Of a stretch of DNA of 64,000 nt, positions 45,395-58,062 are shown one piece after another. Each line of letters starts with the position of its first letter. Position 1 is the stretch's first letter. The position numbers were made by a program, and so were the translations under genes. The stretch spans positions 62,001 to 126,000 of the forward strand of contig LUPK01000059.1 of the NCBI GenBank assembly GCA_001627335.1, given 5' to 3'. Source of the stretch: Nocardioides sp. REDSEA-S33_B3. Lineage in GTDB: Bacteria; Actinomycetota; Actinomycetes; Propionibacteriales; Nocardioidaceae. The notes below the pieces were generated by a model, which was not told the DNA's origin, made no database searches, and worked only from the letters and a program-made list of their open reading frames with translations.

Positions 45395-46375
45395 CTACAA
45401 CCAGCCCGAGCGCCGGAAGAACCACCACAGCAACCCCGAGACCCCGCCCATCAGCAGCAGCGCGAACGGGTAGCCGAGCGTCCAGTCCAGCTCGGGCATG
45501 TGGGTGAAGTTCATGCCGTAGACGCCGGCGATGAGCGTCGGCACCACCACGAGCGCGGCGCCGGCGGAGATCTTGCGCATGTCGTCGTTCTGCTGCATCG
45601 AGATCCGGGCCACGTGCGCCTCGAAGGCGGTCGAGAGGAGCGCGTCGAGGGTGTCGACGTCCTCGGCGGTGCGGGCGAGGTGGTCGAGCACGTCGCGGAA
45701 GAAGGGCGCGGCCGCGGCGTCGACCTCCGGGACCTGTCCGGCGGCGAACCGAGACATCGGCTCGCGCAGGGGGAGCACCGCTCGGCGTACCTCGGCGATC
45801 TCGCGCTTGAGCCGGTAGATCCGTGCGGAGTCGTCGGTGCGCTCCTCGGAGAAGACCGAGGCCTCGACCTCGTCGACATCGACCTGGAGCTCGTCGACGA
45901 CCTCGACGTACTCGTCGACCACCCGGTCGCACACGGCGTAGACCACGGCGGCGGGTCCGTGCTCCAGGACCCGGGTGTCGCCCTCGAGCCCCTCGCGCGC
46001 GGCGGCCAGCCCGCTGCCCCGCCCGTGCCGCACGGTGACCACGAAGTCGTGGCCGAGGAAGATGCTGATCTCGCCGGTCTCGACGGCGTCCTCCTCGTCG
46101 ACGTACCAGAGCGTCTTGAGCACGAGGAACAGGTTGTCGTCGTAGCGCTCGAGCTTGGGCCGCTGGTGCGCCTTCACGGCGTCCTCGATGGCGAGCTCGT
46201 GCAGGCCGAAGACGCGCGCCACCTCGCTCAGCTCGTCCTCGGTGGGCTCGTGGAGCCCCACCCAGACGAACCCCGGCTCCTGCGCGGCGGTCGCTTTCAG
46301 TGCCGCGAAGTCGTGCGGATCCCCGTCGGGGGCGACACGGTTCCCGTGCCGGTACAACGCGCTGTCGACGATCAC
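45395..46375 (-). CDS. corA: CorA family magnesium/cobalt transporter
   Basis: A 326-residue protein with a large cytoplasmic alpha/beta and helical region followed by two C-terminal membrane helices. The pore motif GMN is visible in AGVYGMNFTHMPEL, and the long stalk helix ends ...QQNDDMRKISAGAALVVVPT. It forms pentameric Mg2+ channels. The C-terminal basic tail is WWFFRRSGWL. GTG 46375 has TAGCCT on the minus strand six bases upstream. Confidence 0.93.
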   Translation of the reverse strand: MIVDSALYRHGNRVAPDGDPHDFAALKATAAQEPGFVWVGLHEPTEDELSEVARVFGLHELAIEDAVKAHQRPKLERYDDNLFLVLKTLWYVDEEDAVETGEISIFLGHDFVVTVRHGRGSGLAAAREGLEGDTRVLEHGPAAVVYAVCDRVVDEYVEVVDELQVDVDEVEASVFSEERTDDSARIYRLKREIAEVRRAVLPLREPMSRFAAGQVPEVDAAAAPFFRDVLDHLARTAEDVDTLDALLSTAFEAHVARISMQQNDDMRKISAGAALVVVPTLIAGVYGMNFTHMPELDWTLGYPFALLLMGGVSGLLWWFFRRSGWL

Positions 46376-46381
46376 GTGCCG

Positions 46382-46411
46382 AGGCTACGGTCCCAGGGCG
46401 CTGGCTACAGT
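46382..46411. promoter_or_regulatory. divergent corA / phosphatase promoters
   Basis: AGGCTA at 46382-46387 (TAGCCT, minus) serves corA, and TACAGT at 46406-46411 serves the phosphatase ATG seven bases downstream. The gap between starts is only 43 bases. Confidence 0.55.
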
Positions 46412-46418
46412 CGCCCCC

Positions 46419-47159
46419 ATGGCCACCGTCGTCCTCCTGCGCCACGGCCGCACGACCGCCAACGCCACCGGCGTCCTGGCCGGGCGCACCCCGGGCGTCC
46501 GTCTCGACGACCTCGGGCGGGGGCAGGCCGAGCGCGCCGGCGCCCGTCTCGCCGGGGTCCCGCTGGCCCGGGTCGTCAGCAGCCCGCTGGAGCGCTGCAA
46601 GCAGACCACCCGCGCCGTGCTGGCCGCCCAGCCCACCGAGCCGCCGCTGCTGACCGAGCGCGGGATCACCGAGTGCGACTACGGCGAGTGGCAGGGGCGC
46701 ACGCTCAAGGAGCTGGCCAAGGAGAAGCTGTGGCGCACCGTCCAGGCCCAGCCCTCGGCCGCGGCCTTCCCGGGCGGTGAGTCGATGTCGGCCATGCAGG
46801 CGCGCGCCGTGGAGGCCGTACGCCGTCACGACGCCGAGGTCGAGTCCGAGCACGGTCCGGGCGCGGTCTGGGTGGCCGTCAGCCACGGCGACATCATCAA
46901 GTCGGTGCTCGCCGACGCGCTCGGCATGCACCTCGACCTCTTCCAGCGCATCTCGGTCGACCCGGCGTCGCTGTCGATCGTGCGCTACTCCGAGCAGCGC
47001 CCCTACGTGCTGGCCAGCAACACCCACGAGGGCGACCTGTCGTGGCTGGCCCCGCCCGCGAAGGGCAGGGGGCGCCGGTCGCGGCGCGCTGCGACCACGG
47101 ACGCCGCCGTCGGCGGGGGAGCCGGTCCGGGGGAGCAGCGGACTGGGGCGCACCCCTAG
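46419..47159 (+). CDS. histidine phosphatase family protein (MSMEG_4193 type)
   Basis: A 246-residue phosphoglycerate-mutase-like phosphatase with catalytic LLRHGRTTANATGVLAGR near residues 6-23, VSSPLERCKQTT, ECDYGEWQGRT and the second His in VAVSHGDIIKSVLAD. The end is basic and Gly-rich. It is the first gene of a conserved actinobacterial row that ends with mshC. Its TAG stop is also the first bases of TAGGGT, the probable -10 box of the next gene. Substrate unknown. Confidence 0.9.
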   Translation: MATVVLLRHGRTTANATGVLAGRTPGVRLDDLGRGQAERAGARLAGVPLARVVSSPLERCKQTTRAVLAAQPTEPPLLTERGITECDYGEWQGRTLKELAKEKLWRTVQAQPSAAAFPGGESMSAMQARAVEAVRRHDAEVESEHGPGAVWVAVSHGDIIKSVLADALGMHLDLFQRISVDPASLSIVRYSEQRPYVLASNTHEGDLSWLAPPAKGRGRRSRRAATTDAAVGGGAGPGEQRTGAHP

Positions 47160-47169
47160 GGTGGATCAC

Positions 47170-47748
47170 ATGCCTCTCGTCCACGGATTCGACCCGCCGG
47201 AGCGCTTCGTCGCGGGCACCGTCGGCCCCCCGGGCTCGCGCACGTTCTTCCTGCAGGCACGCAGCGGAACCCGCCTCGTCAGCGTCTCCCTGGAGAAGCA
47301 GCAGGTCGCCGCCCTCGCCGAGCGCATCGACGAGCTCCTCGACGAGGTGATGGACAGCGAGGCGGCCGCGTCCGTGGTGCCCGCGGTCGCGCCCGTCGCG
47401 CTGCAGGACAACGCGCCGCTGGAGCAGCCCATCGAGGAGGAGTTCCGCGCCGGCACCATGACGCTGTCGTGGGACCCCGACGACGAGCGCGTCGTGGTGG
47501 AGGTGTTCCCCTTCACCGAGGCGGCCGTGGTGAGCCCCGACCAGCTCGACGAGGACTTCGAGGAGCCCGAGCCCGAGGAGGTGCTGCTGGTCCGGATGCC
47601 ACCGGGCCTGGCCCGTGCCTTCGTGGCGCGCAGCGAGAGCGTCCTGGGCGCCGGGCGCCCGAACTGCCCCTTCTGCGGCAATCCGATCGACCCCGACGGC
47701 CACCTGTGCGTCCGGGCCAACGGCTTCCGTCGGCGCGACCCGGTCTGA
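47170..47748 (+). CDS. DUF3090 family protein
   Basis: A 192-residue protein of the DUF3090 family, found in actinobacteria between the histidine phosphatase and the SCO1664-type gene. Conserved segments are FDPPERFVAGTVGPPGSRTFFLQAR, SLEKQQVAALAERIDELLDE and the C-terminal CPFCGNPIDPDGHLC, a likely zinc knuckle. The middle is strongly acidic (EEPEPEEVLLVRM). ATG 47170 has TAGGGT (47157-47162) seven bases upstream. Function unknown. Confidence 0.9.
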   Translation: MPLVHGFDPPERFVAGTVGPPGSRTFFLQARSGTRLVSVSLEKQQVAALAERIDELLDEVMDSEAAASVVPAVAPVALQDNAPLEQPIEEEFRAGTMTLSWDPDDERVVVEVFPFTEAAVVSPDQLDEDFEEPEPEEVLLVRMPPGLARAFVARSESVLGAGRPNCPFCGNPIDPDGHLCVRANGFRRRDPV

Positions 47749-47754
47749 CGCGAC

Positions 47755-48579
47755 GTGACGATCGGGGGCGACGTGCACGGGATGACCTCCAGCGCGCACG
47801 ACGGTGTGCCGCAGGGCGAGCTGGTCCTCGACGGGCGCGTCATGCCGGCCTCCAACGCCACCTTCGTCGGGAGCATCGGCACGGGCGACGGCGAGGTCCA
47901 GGTCGTCTACAAGCCGGTCGCGGGGGAGCGGCCGCTGTGGGACTTCCCCGGCGCGGTTCTGGCACAGCGCGAGGTGGCGGCGTACCTCGTCGGTGCGGCC
48001 TTCGCCGGTGACGACTTCCGCAACCCGGTGCCGCTGACCTGGCTGGCCGACGGTCCGCACGGCCCGGGGATGGTGCAGACCTGGCAGGAGCCCGACGAGG
48101 ACCAGGAGGCGGTCACGCTCGTGCCCGCCGGCGCGGTGCCCGGCGGCATGCTGCACGTCTTCGACGGCTACGACGCCGCCGACCGCCCGATCTCGCTGGT
48201 GCACGAGGACACGGCCGCCCTGCGACGCATCGCCGTGCTCGACGTCGTCCTCAACAACGCCGACCGCAAGGGCGGCCACGTGCTGGAGGCCGCCGACGGC
48301 CACCGGTGGGCGATCGACCACGGCATCGCGTTCCACGCCGAGCCCAAGCTCCGCACGGTGCTGTGGGGCTGGACCGGGCAGCCGTTGACGGCCCAGGAGT
48401 GCGCCGCCGTCACGCGCGTCCGAGACGTGGCGCAGGGCGAGCTGGCGGGCACGCTGGCGGAGCTGCTCGACGACCGCGAGGTCGCCGCGCTCGTGCGTCG
48501 TTGCGAGCGCCTGCTGGCGCGCGGTGCCCTGCCCGGACCCGGTGGCGAGGGCCCGGCCATCCCCTGGCCGCCCTTCTGA
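47755..48579 (+). CDS. SCO1664 family kinase-like protein
   Basis: A 274-residue protein distantly resembling PI3/PI4-kinase and HipA-type folds. The probable ATP lysine is in [18 protein letters not shown], the catalytic loop is [18 protein letters not shown] and the metal-binding motif is AIDHGIAFH, so the active site looks complete. The substrate is not known. GTG 47755 is seven bases past the DUF3090 stop; GTG 47773 or ATG 47782 are possible starts. It precedes mshC by 35 bases, as in other actinobacteria, which suggests a link to mycothiol metabolism but does not prove it. Confidence 0.85.
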   Translation: MTIGGDVHGMTSSAHDGVPQGELVLDGRVMPASNATFVGSIGTGDGEVQVVYKPVAGERPLWDFPGAVLAQREVAAYLVGAAFAGDDFRNPVPLTWLADGPHGPGMVQTWQEPDEDQEAVTLVPAGAVPGGMLHVFDGYDAADRPISLVHEDTAALRRIAVLDVVLNNADRKGGHVLEAADGHRWAIDHGIAFHAEPKLRTVLWGWTGQPLTAQECAAVTRVRDVAQGELAGTLAELLDDREVAALVRRCERLLARGALPGPGGEGPAIPWPPF

Positions 48580-48614
48580 CCACGTCGCGCGGGCGCCCGT
48601 CTAGGCTCGGGTCC

Positions 48615-49850
48615 ATGCGCGCCTGGCCTGCTCCCGACCTCCCTGACCTGAGGGTCGTCGCCCCGCCGGTCTCCCTGCACGACACCGCCACCGGCGGCCG
48701 TCTGGTGCTGGAGCCCGAGGGCCCGGCCCGCCTCTACGTCTGCGGCATCACGCCCTACGACGCCACCCACATGGGCCACGCCGCGACGTACGTCGGCTTC
48801 GACCTCCTCAACCGTGCGTGGCGCAACGCCGGGCACGAGGTCACCTACGTCCAGAACGTCACCGACGTCGACGACCCGCTGCTGGAGCGCGCCACCAAGG
48901 TCAACGTGGCCTGGGAGGAGCTCGCCGAGCGCGAGACCGAGCTGTTCCGCCAGGACATGACGGCCCTGCGGGTGCTGCCCCCCGCGCACTACACCGGTGC
49001 CGTGGAGTCCATCCCGCTGGTGATCGACCTGATCCAGCGCATGGACGCCGCCGGCGCGGTCTACCGCGTCGACGACGACCTCTACTTCTCCGTCACCGCC
49101 GACCCCGCGTTCGGGCAGGAGTCCGGGCTCGACCGGGCCGCGATGCTCGAGATCTTCCCCGAGCGCGGCGGCGACCCGGACCGTCCCGGCAAGAAGGACC
49201 CGCTGGACTGCCTCGTGTGGCGTGCCGAGCGCGAGGGCGAGCCGTCGTGGCCCAGCCCCTTCGGGCCCGGCCGCCCGGGGTGGCACGTGGAGTGCACCGC
49301 CATCGCGTGGGAGCACCTCGGTGGCACCCTCGACGTCCAGGGCGGTGGGTCCGACCTGGTCTTCCCGCACCACGAGATGTGCGCCGGGCACGCACACGTC
49401 GCGACGGGCACGCCGTTCGCCAGGGCCTACGCCCACGCCGGCATGGTCGGCTACGACGGCGAGAAGATGTCGAAGTCGCGGGGCAACCTGGTCTTCGTCT
49501 CCGCACTGCGGAACTCCGACGTCGACCCGATGGCGATCCGGCTCACCCTGCTGCGCCACCACTACCGGGCCGACTGGGAGTGGACCGACGCCGAGCTCTT
49601 CGACCAGGTCGACACCCTGGACCGCTGGCGCCGTGCGCTGGCGCTGGGGGCCGGCGCCCCGGCGGAGACCGTCGTGACCGAGGTGCTGGCGGCCCTGGCC
49701 GACGACCTCGACGCTCCCCGCGCGGTCGCGGCCGTGGACGCCTGGGTCGACGCTACCCTGGGCACCCACGGGCTGGCCGACACCTCCGACCCCGACGCTG
49801 CGGTGCGCGTCCACGCGCTCCTCGACGCCGCGCTCGGCCTCTCCCTGTAG
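48615..49850 (+). CDS. mshC: L-cysteine:1D-myo-inositol 2-amino-2-deoxy-alpha-D-glucopyranoside ligase MshC
   Basis: A 411-residue ATP-dependent ligase that joins cysteine to GlcN-inositol in mycothiol synthesis. It is a cysteinyl-tRNA synthetase paralogue: Zn site [16 protein letters not shown] (with HIGH-like THMGH), [23 protein letters not shown] and the KMSKS motif EKMSKSRGN. The short C-terminal region lacks the tRNA anticodon-binding domain, which separates it from CysS. TAGGCT (48602-48607) lies seven bases before the ATG. Confidence 0.95.
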   Translation: MRAWPAPDLPDLRVVAPPVSLHDTATGGRLVLEPEGPARLYVCGITPYDATHMGHAATYVGFDLLNRAWRNAGHEVTYVQNVTDVDDPLLERATKVNVAWEELAERETELFRQDMTALRVLPPAHYTGAVESIPLVIDLIQRMDAAGAVYRVDDDLYFSVTADPAFGQESGLDRAAMLEIFPERGGDPDRPGKKDPLDCLVWRAEREGEPSWPSPFGPGRPGWHVECTAIAWEHLGGTLDVQGGGSDLVFPHHEMCAGHAHVATGTPFARAYAHAGMVGYDGEKMSKSRGNLVFVSALRNSDVDPMAIRLTLLRHHYRADWEWTDAELFDQVDTLDRWRRALALGAGAPAETVVTEVLAALADDLDAPRAVAAVDAWVDATLGTHGLADTSDPDAAVRVHALLDAALGLSL

Positions 49851-49862
49851 GGGCGAGCGGGC

Positions 49863-50711
49863 TCAGTCGTCCTCGCCGCGCCGCTTGAGGTAGCGCTCGA
49901 ACTCCCGCGCGATGGCCTCGCCCGAGGCCTCGGGGAGGTCGGTCGTGTCGCGGGTCTCCTCCAGGGAGCGCACGTAGTCGGCGACGTCCTCGTCCTCCTC
50001 GGCCAGCTCGTCGACGCCGCGCTCCCAGGCGCGGGCGTCCTCGGGGAGGTCGCCGAGCGGGATCGAGATCTCCAGCAGGTCCTCGATCTGCCCGATGAGC
50101 GCCAGCGTGGCCTTCGGGCACGGCGGCTGCGCGACGTAGTGGGGGACCGCCGCCCAGTACGACACCGCGGGCATGTCGACCCGGACGCAGGCGTCCTGGA
50201 AGACCCCGACGATGCCGGTGGGTCCCTCGTAGGTCGACTGCTCGAGCTTGAGCCGATCGACCAGCTCGGGCTCGGTGGCGGTGCCGGTCACCGGGATCGG
50301 GCGCGTGTGCGGGGTGTCGGCGAGCAGAGCGCCGAGGGTGACGACCAGCTCCCCACCCAGCTCGTCGGTCGCAGCCAGCAGCTCGGCGCAGAACTGGCGC
50401 CAGCGCATGTTCGGCTCGATGCCGCGGATGAGGATCACGTCGCGCTCGAGGTCCGGGGGAGAGGCGACGGCGATCTGCGTGGTCGGCCAGGTGATCCGGC
50501 GGTGCCCGCGCTCGTCGCTGCCGACCACCGGTCGGTTGACCTGGAAGTCGTAGAAGTCCTCGGGGTCCACGGCACCGACGATGCGGGCGTTCCAGACACG
50601 GATCAGGTGGTCCACCACCGAGGAGGCGGCGTCGGCGGCGTCGTTCCACCCCTCGAAGGCGGCGATGACGATGGGGTCCACCAGGTCCGGGGCGTCGTCG
50701 ATCTCGATCAC
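49863..50711 (-). CDS. PAC2 family protein
   Basis: A 282-residue protein of the PAC2 (proteasome assembly chaperone 2) family in its actinobacterial form. Typical segments are [19 protein letters not shown] near the start, [20 protein letters not shown] and [15 protein letters not shown] in the middle, and a helical acidic C-terminus ([15 protein letters not shown]). In actinobacteria the role is unproven; the organism does have a proteasome. A minus-strand TAGGCT (50718-50723) lies six bases before the GTG. It runs tail-to-tail with mshC. Confidence 0.88.
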   Translation of the reverse strand: MIEIDDAPDLVDPIVIAAFEGWNDAADAASSVVDHLIRVWNARIVGAVDPEDFYDFQVNRPVVGSDERGHRRITWPTTQIAVASPPDLERDVILIRGIEPNMRWRQFCAELLAATDELGGELVVTLGALLADTPHTRPIPVTGTATEPELVDRLKLEQSTYEGPTGIVGVFQDACVRVDMPAVSYWAAVPHYVAQPPCPKATLALIGQIEDLLEISIPLGDLPEDARAWERGVDELAEEDEDVADYVRSLEETRDTTDLPEASGEAIAREFERYLKRRGEDD

Positions 50712-50816
50712 CCACCCAGCCTAGGCACTGGGGCGGTCGCACCCCGAGGATTTCGGACTCGCTCCGCCGCGGTGTCAGGATCTGGATACGAGCCGCACAG
50801 CGTCGTACGGCGTTCC

Positions 50817-50851
50817 TAGGCTGGTCCGTCCGCCCGAGAGGAGCCCCTGCG
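50817..50851 (+). promoter_or_regulatory. metH promoter and ribosome binding site
   Basis: TAGGCT at 50817-50822 would give a transcript start near 50829. GAGAGGAG at 50836-50843 is a good ribosome binding site eight bases before the ATG. The leader of about 22 bases is too short for a cobalamin riboswitch. Confidence 0.55.
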
Positions 50852-54608
<3,757 letters not shown>

Positions 54609-54616
<8 letters not shown>

Positions 54617-55313
54617 GCCGACCACGACGGTGGTCCCCGAGCAGGCCGGGCTGCCGGCCGCGGTGCTGTGGGACATGGACGGCACGCTGGTCGACACCGA
54701 GCCCTACTGGATCGCCACCGAGTACGCCATGGCCGAGAAGTACGGCGGCACCTGGTCGCAGGAGCAGGCGCTGTCCCTCGTGGGCAACGACCTGCTGTCC
54801 TCCGGGCGCGTGCTCAAGGAGGCCTGGGACCTGCCCCAGAGCCCGGCCGAGGTCGTCGAGGAGCTGCTCGACGGGGTGGTCGCGCGCGTCGAGGAGTCGG
54901 TGCCGTGGCAGCCAGGGGCACCGGAGCTGCTGGCCGCGTTGCGCGAGGCGGGCGTCCCGTGCGCGTTGGTGACGATGTCCTACGAGCGCTTCGTGGCGCC
55001 GATCCTCCGTCACCTGCCGCCGGAGACGTTCCGCGTGATCGTCACCGGGGACAAGGTCGAGCAGGGCAAGCCCCACCCCGAGCCGTATCTCACCGCCGCC
55101 GCCTCCCTCGGCCTCGAGCCGCAGGACTGCGTCGCGATCGAGGACTCCAACACCGGTGCGAAGTCCGCGGAGGCCGCGGGGTGCGCGGTGCTCGTGGTGG
55201 AGAACCACGTCCCGGTGCTCGAGGGTCCGGGGCGTGTCTTCCGTCCCACGCTGGTGGGTCTCGGGCCGGCCGACGTCGCAGCCGTGCGCGACGAGGTCGC
55301 AGCACGCGGCTGA
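54609..55313 (+). CDS. HAD family hydrolase (phosphoglycolate-phosphatase-like)
   Basis: A 234-residue HAD subfamily IA phosphatase. The nucleophile motif is [15 protein letters not shown] near residues 22-32, motif II is LVTMSYERF, the lysine is in [15 protein letters not shown] and motif IV is [16 protein letters not shown]. Its substrate is not evident. The ATG overlaps the metH stop by eight bases (ATGACTGA), so it is translated with metH, but a chemical link between the two is not obvious. Confidence 0.88.
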
Positions 55314-55646
55314 CAGTCGGTCCGGACCACCCGCACGGACTACCCGGTGACTACTCGGCGCATCGTCGGGGTGCTAGGACCACCGGACAAGTGGCGCCCG
55401 GGCTTTACTTTCGGTCAGGATGGGGCCACGCAGGGCGAACACCCCGGTCCTCAGCGGCGGACCGGGCGCCCTGGCCAGACCCAACCCCGTCGTCATGGGC
55501 ATCGCGGCTCAGGCGCGGTGCCCGCACAGCGGCCCCGGGTGACCGGGATTGACGGCGGGGTTGGGCATGGCCGTTCCCTGTGTTTCTCGGATGCTGCCGT
55601 GAGACCCTGGGACGATCGTCACACCGGACATCCTTCGAAGGGCACC
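55314..55646. other. 333-base intergenic region with repeat and hairpin
   Basis: No gene is supported here. GACTACCCGG (55338-55347) and GACTACTCGG (55349-55358) form an 11-base-spaced direct repeat, one helical turn apart. TAGGAC at 55375-55380 is a weak -10 candidate downstream of it. An 8-bp hairpin lies at 55443-55466 (arms CCCGGTCC/GGACCGGG). GAAGGG (55637-55642) is the ribosome binding site for the following gene. The region probably contains the regulated promoter of the two-component operon. Confidence 0.45.
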
Positions 55647-56057
55647 ATGGACCACCTCAGCACCCGCCGCGCACGTGGTCGGCGTGCCGCCGTCGCACTG
55701 GTGGCGACCATCGGTCTCCTCCTCGCCTCCCCAGCCGCGGTCGCCAAGAAGGACGACGCGAAGAAGCTGAAGGAGGACTGCCGCGAGAGCAGCTCGGTCA
55801 AGCTCAAGGTCGAGCCCGAGAGCGGCGGGGTCCTGCAGGTCACCGCGGTCGTCTGGAGCGACGACAGCGACGAGTGGGACTGGCGGATGAAGCACAACGA
55901 CGACGTGTCGGCACGGGGGACCGTCAAGGCCAAGGATGCCGACAAGTCCTTCAAGATCGTGCGGGACATGGCCGACTTCACCGGCCCCGACGACATCGAC
56001 TTCCGAGCGCAGAACACCGTGACCGGCGAAGTCTGCAAGAACCAGATCACGTTCTGA
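55647..56057 (+). CDS. small secreted protein encoded before a two-component system
   Basis: A 136-residue protein with an Arg-rich N-terminus, a hydrophobic segment (AAVALVATIGLLLASPAAVA) and a likely cleavage after AVA. The mature part of about 100 residues is Lys/Asp-rich, with Trp residues in VVWSDDSDEWDWRMKH and two cysteines that could form a disulfide (KEDCRES and GEVCKN). No family is recognised. ATG 55647 has GAAGGG about four bases upstream. The kinase gene starts six bases after its stop, so it may be a ligand or accessory factor of the sensor. Confidence 0.65.
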   Translation: MDHLSTRRARGRRAAVALVATIGLLLASPAAVAKKDDAKKLKEDCRESSSVKLKVEPESGGVLQVTAVVWSDDSDEWDWRMKHNDDVSARGTVKAKDADKSFKIVRDMADFTGPDDIDFRAQNTVTGEVCKNQITF

Positions 56058-56063
56058 CCGGTC

Positions 56064-57419
56064 GTGACCCGCTCCCGTTCTCGGCTCGGGACAGCTCTGC
56101 GGACGCCGCTGACGCTGTTCCTGGTGGTCAGCATGCTGCTGGTCTGCGGCATCTTCGTCGCGACCAACGCGATCGCCACCCGTGCCGCTGAGCGTGCGGC
56201 GCTCGAACAGGCCGAGTCGGTGACCCAGTCGCTGGCCGGGTCGGTGATGCCGGGCAACCTCCGCGAGGGACTGCTCAACGGCCGCCCGGGAGCGGTGGAC
56301 AAGTTCTTCCGCCGCATCAGGCCCTTCAGCACCGGGGACATCGACAGCTTCGACGTGCTCACGACCGAGGGTCGCCTGGCCTTCGACTCCTCCGATCCGG
56401 GCGCGGCGCTCGACGACCACGTCTACGCCCTGTCCTCGGCCCAGGAGCGCGTCCTGGAGTCCGGCGGCACGGTCGCCGAGTTCGCGGACCCGGGCTCCTC
56501 CCGCAGTGACGACCGGCCGGGCTCGGAGGTGGGGCTGGTCAAGATCTCCACCCGCGTCTACGCCACGCGTGACTCCAAGAGCCGCGACACGGGGCTCAAC
56601 CGGGGACAGAGCGTGACCTCGCCCGCCCTGTTCGTCGCCTACTGGGACCTCGACGACGTCGAGCAGCGTCGTGAGGACATCTTCGGGGACTTCCGCTGGA
56701 TTACCCTGGGCCCGCTCCTCCTGCTGGTCCTGCTGTCCACGGTGCTGCTGGCCCTGCTGACCGGACAGGTGCGCCGGGGAGGGCGCGAGCGCGAGCGGCT
56801 GCTGCAGACCGCGATCGACGCCTCCGACGCCGAACGACGCCGCATCGCCCGGGACCTGCACGACGGTGTGGTGCAGGACCTGGCCGGCTCGGCGTTCGCC
56901 CTCTCCGGTGCTGCTCGCGACCCGGCGACGACGCCGGCCACTGCCGAGGTGCTGTCCTCGGTCAGCGCCTCGATGCGCGACAGCCTCAAGCAGATGCGGT
57001 CGCTGCTGGCCGAGATCCATCCGCCGGACCTGCACGGCCAGGGCCTGCAGTCCGCGCTGGACGACCTGATCGCCCCGGCTGCCGCTGCGGGGATCCACGC
57101 CTCCACCAGCGTCGACGGCGTCACCGACGCCTCCGACGCCGAGGTCGGCCTGGTGTGGCGGGTGGCCCAGGAGGCGGTGCGCAACGCGATCCGGCACTCC
57201 GGCGCCTCGACCCTCGCGGTGACCGTGCGTGGCGATGCCGGGGGGCTGCTCCTGGAGGTCGTCGACGACGGTGTCGGCTTCGACACGACTGCCCCGAGTC
57301 CACCGGACCGTTTCGGCCTGCGCGGCCTCCGCAGCCTGGTCCGCGACGTGGGTGGGGAGTTGGACGTGACCTCCGCGCTGGGCGAAGGTACCTCCGTGCG
57401 AATGGCGGTACGACGATGA
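56064..57419 (+). CDS. NarL-type sensor histidine kinase
   Basis: A 451-residue membrane kinase. Two membrane helices (about residues 12-32 and 213-235) flank an extracellular sensor domain of about 180 residues. The HisKA_3 motif RRRIARDLHDGVVQDLAG carries the phospho-accepting His266. The ATPase part has VAQEAVRNAIRHSGA and VVDDGVGFDT. The sensor domain contains no recognised fold. GTG 56064. Its TGA overlaps the ATG of the response regulator (ATGA). The signal is unknown. Confidence 0.92.
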   Translation: MTRSRSRLGTALRTPLTLFLVVSMLLVCGIFVATNAIATRAAERAALEQAESVTQSLAGSVMPGNLREGLLNGRPGAVDKFFRRIRPFSTGDIDSFDVLTTEGRLAFDSSDPGAALDDHVYALSSAQERVLESGGTVAEFADPGSSRSDDRPGSEVGLVKISTRVYATRDSKSRDTGLNRGQSVTSPALFVAYWDLDDVEQRREDIFGDFRWITLGPLLLLVLLSTVLLALLTGQVRRGGRERERLLQTAIDASDAERRRIARDLHDGVVQDLAGSAFALSGAARDPATTPATAEVLSSVSASMRDSLKQMRSLLAEIHPPDLHGQGLQSALDDLIAPAAAAGIHASTSVDGVTDASDAEVGLVWRVAQEAVRNAIRHSGASTLAVTVRGDAGGLLLEVVDDGVGFDTTAPSPPDRFGLRGLRSLVRDVGGELDVTSALGEGTSVRMAVRR

Positions 57420-58048
57420 ACGGGCACTCCGGGACCATCCGGATCGTGCTGGTCGACGACCATGCCGTGATCCGGGCGGGTCTGGCGCAGCTGATCGCCA
57501 CGGCCGAGGACATCGAGGTGGTCGGTCAGGCCGCCGACGGTGCCGAGGCGGTCGAGCAGGCGCGTGCCCTGACCCCTGACGTGGTCCTGATGGACCTGCA
57601 GATGCCCGGGGTCGACGGGGTGAGCGCCACCCGGGAGATCGTCTCGGCCGGGCTCGGCGTGGACGTGCTGGTGCTGACGTCGTACTCCGACAACGAGCGG
57701 ATCCTCGACGCGCTGGACGCCGGTGCGGTGGGCTACCTGCTCAAGGACGCCGACCCCGACGACGTGCTCAGTGGGGTGCGTGCCGTCGCCCGCGGCGAGT
57801 CGCCCATCCACCCCAAGGCCGCCCGGGCGCTGCTGGGCGCCCGCTCGGCCGGTGGCCGGCCGCAGCTGACCGCCCGGGAGGTCGAGGTGCTGCAGCTGGT
57901 GCGCGACGGACTAGCCAACAAGCAGATCGCGCGGCAGTTGGAGATCAGCGAGCGCACGGTCAAGGCGCACCTGACCAGTGCTTTCTCGCGGATCGGAGTC
58001 TCCGACCGCACGCAGGCCGCCCTCTGGGCACAGCGCAACGGCCTCTGA
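57416..58048 (+). CDS. NarL/FixJ-type response regulator
   Basis: A 210-residue regulator with a receiver domain (VLVDDHAVIRAGL, phospho-Asp60 in VVLMDLQMPG, LTSYSD, Lys in YLLKDADP) and a LuxR-type helix-turn-helix at the C-terminus (LTAREVEVLQLVRDGLANKQIARQLEISERTVKAHL). It overlaps the kinase gene by four bases and must be its partner. Direct repeats upstream of the secreted-protein gene are possible binding sites. Confidence 0.95.
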   Translation: MNGHSGTIRIVLVDDHAVIRAGLAQLIATAEDIEVVGQAADGAEAVEQARALTPDVVLMDLQMPGVDGVSATREIVSAGLGVDVLVLTSYSDNERILDALDAGAVGYLLKDADPDDVLSGVRAVARGESPIHPKAARALLGARSAGGRPQLTAREVEVLQLVRDGLANKQIARQLEISERTVKAHLTSAFSRIGVSDRTQAALWAQRNGL

Positions 58049-58062
58049 GCCGGGCTGCGTCC

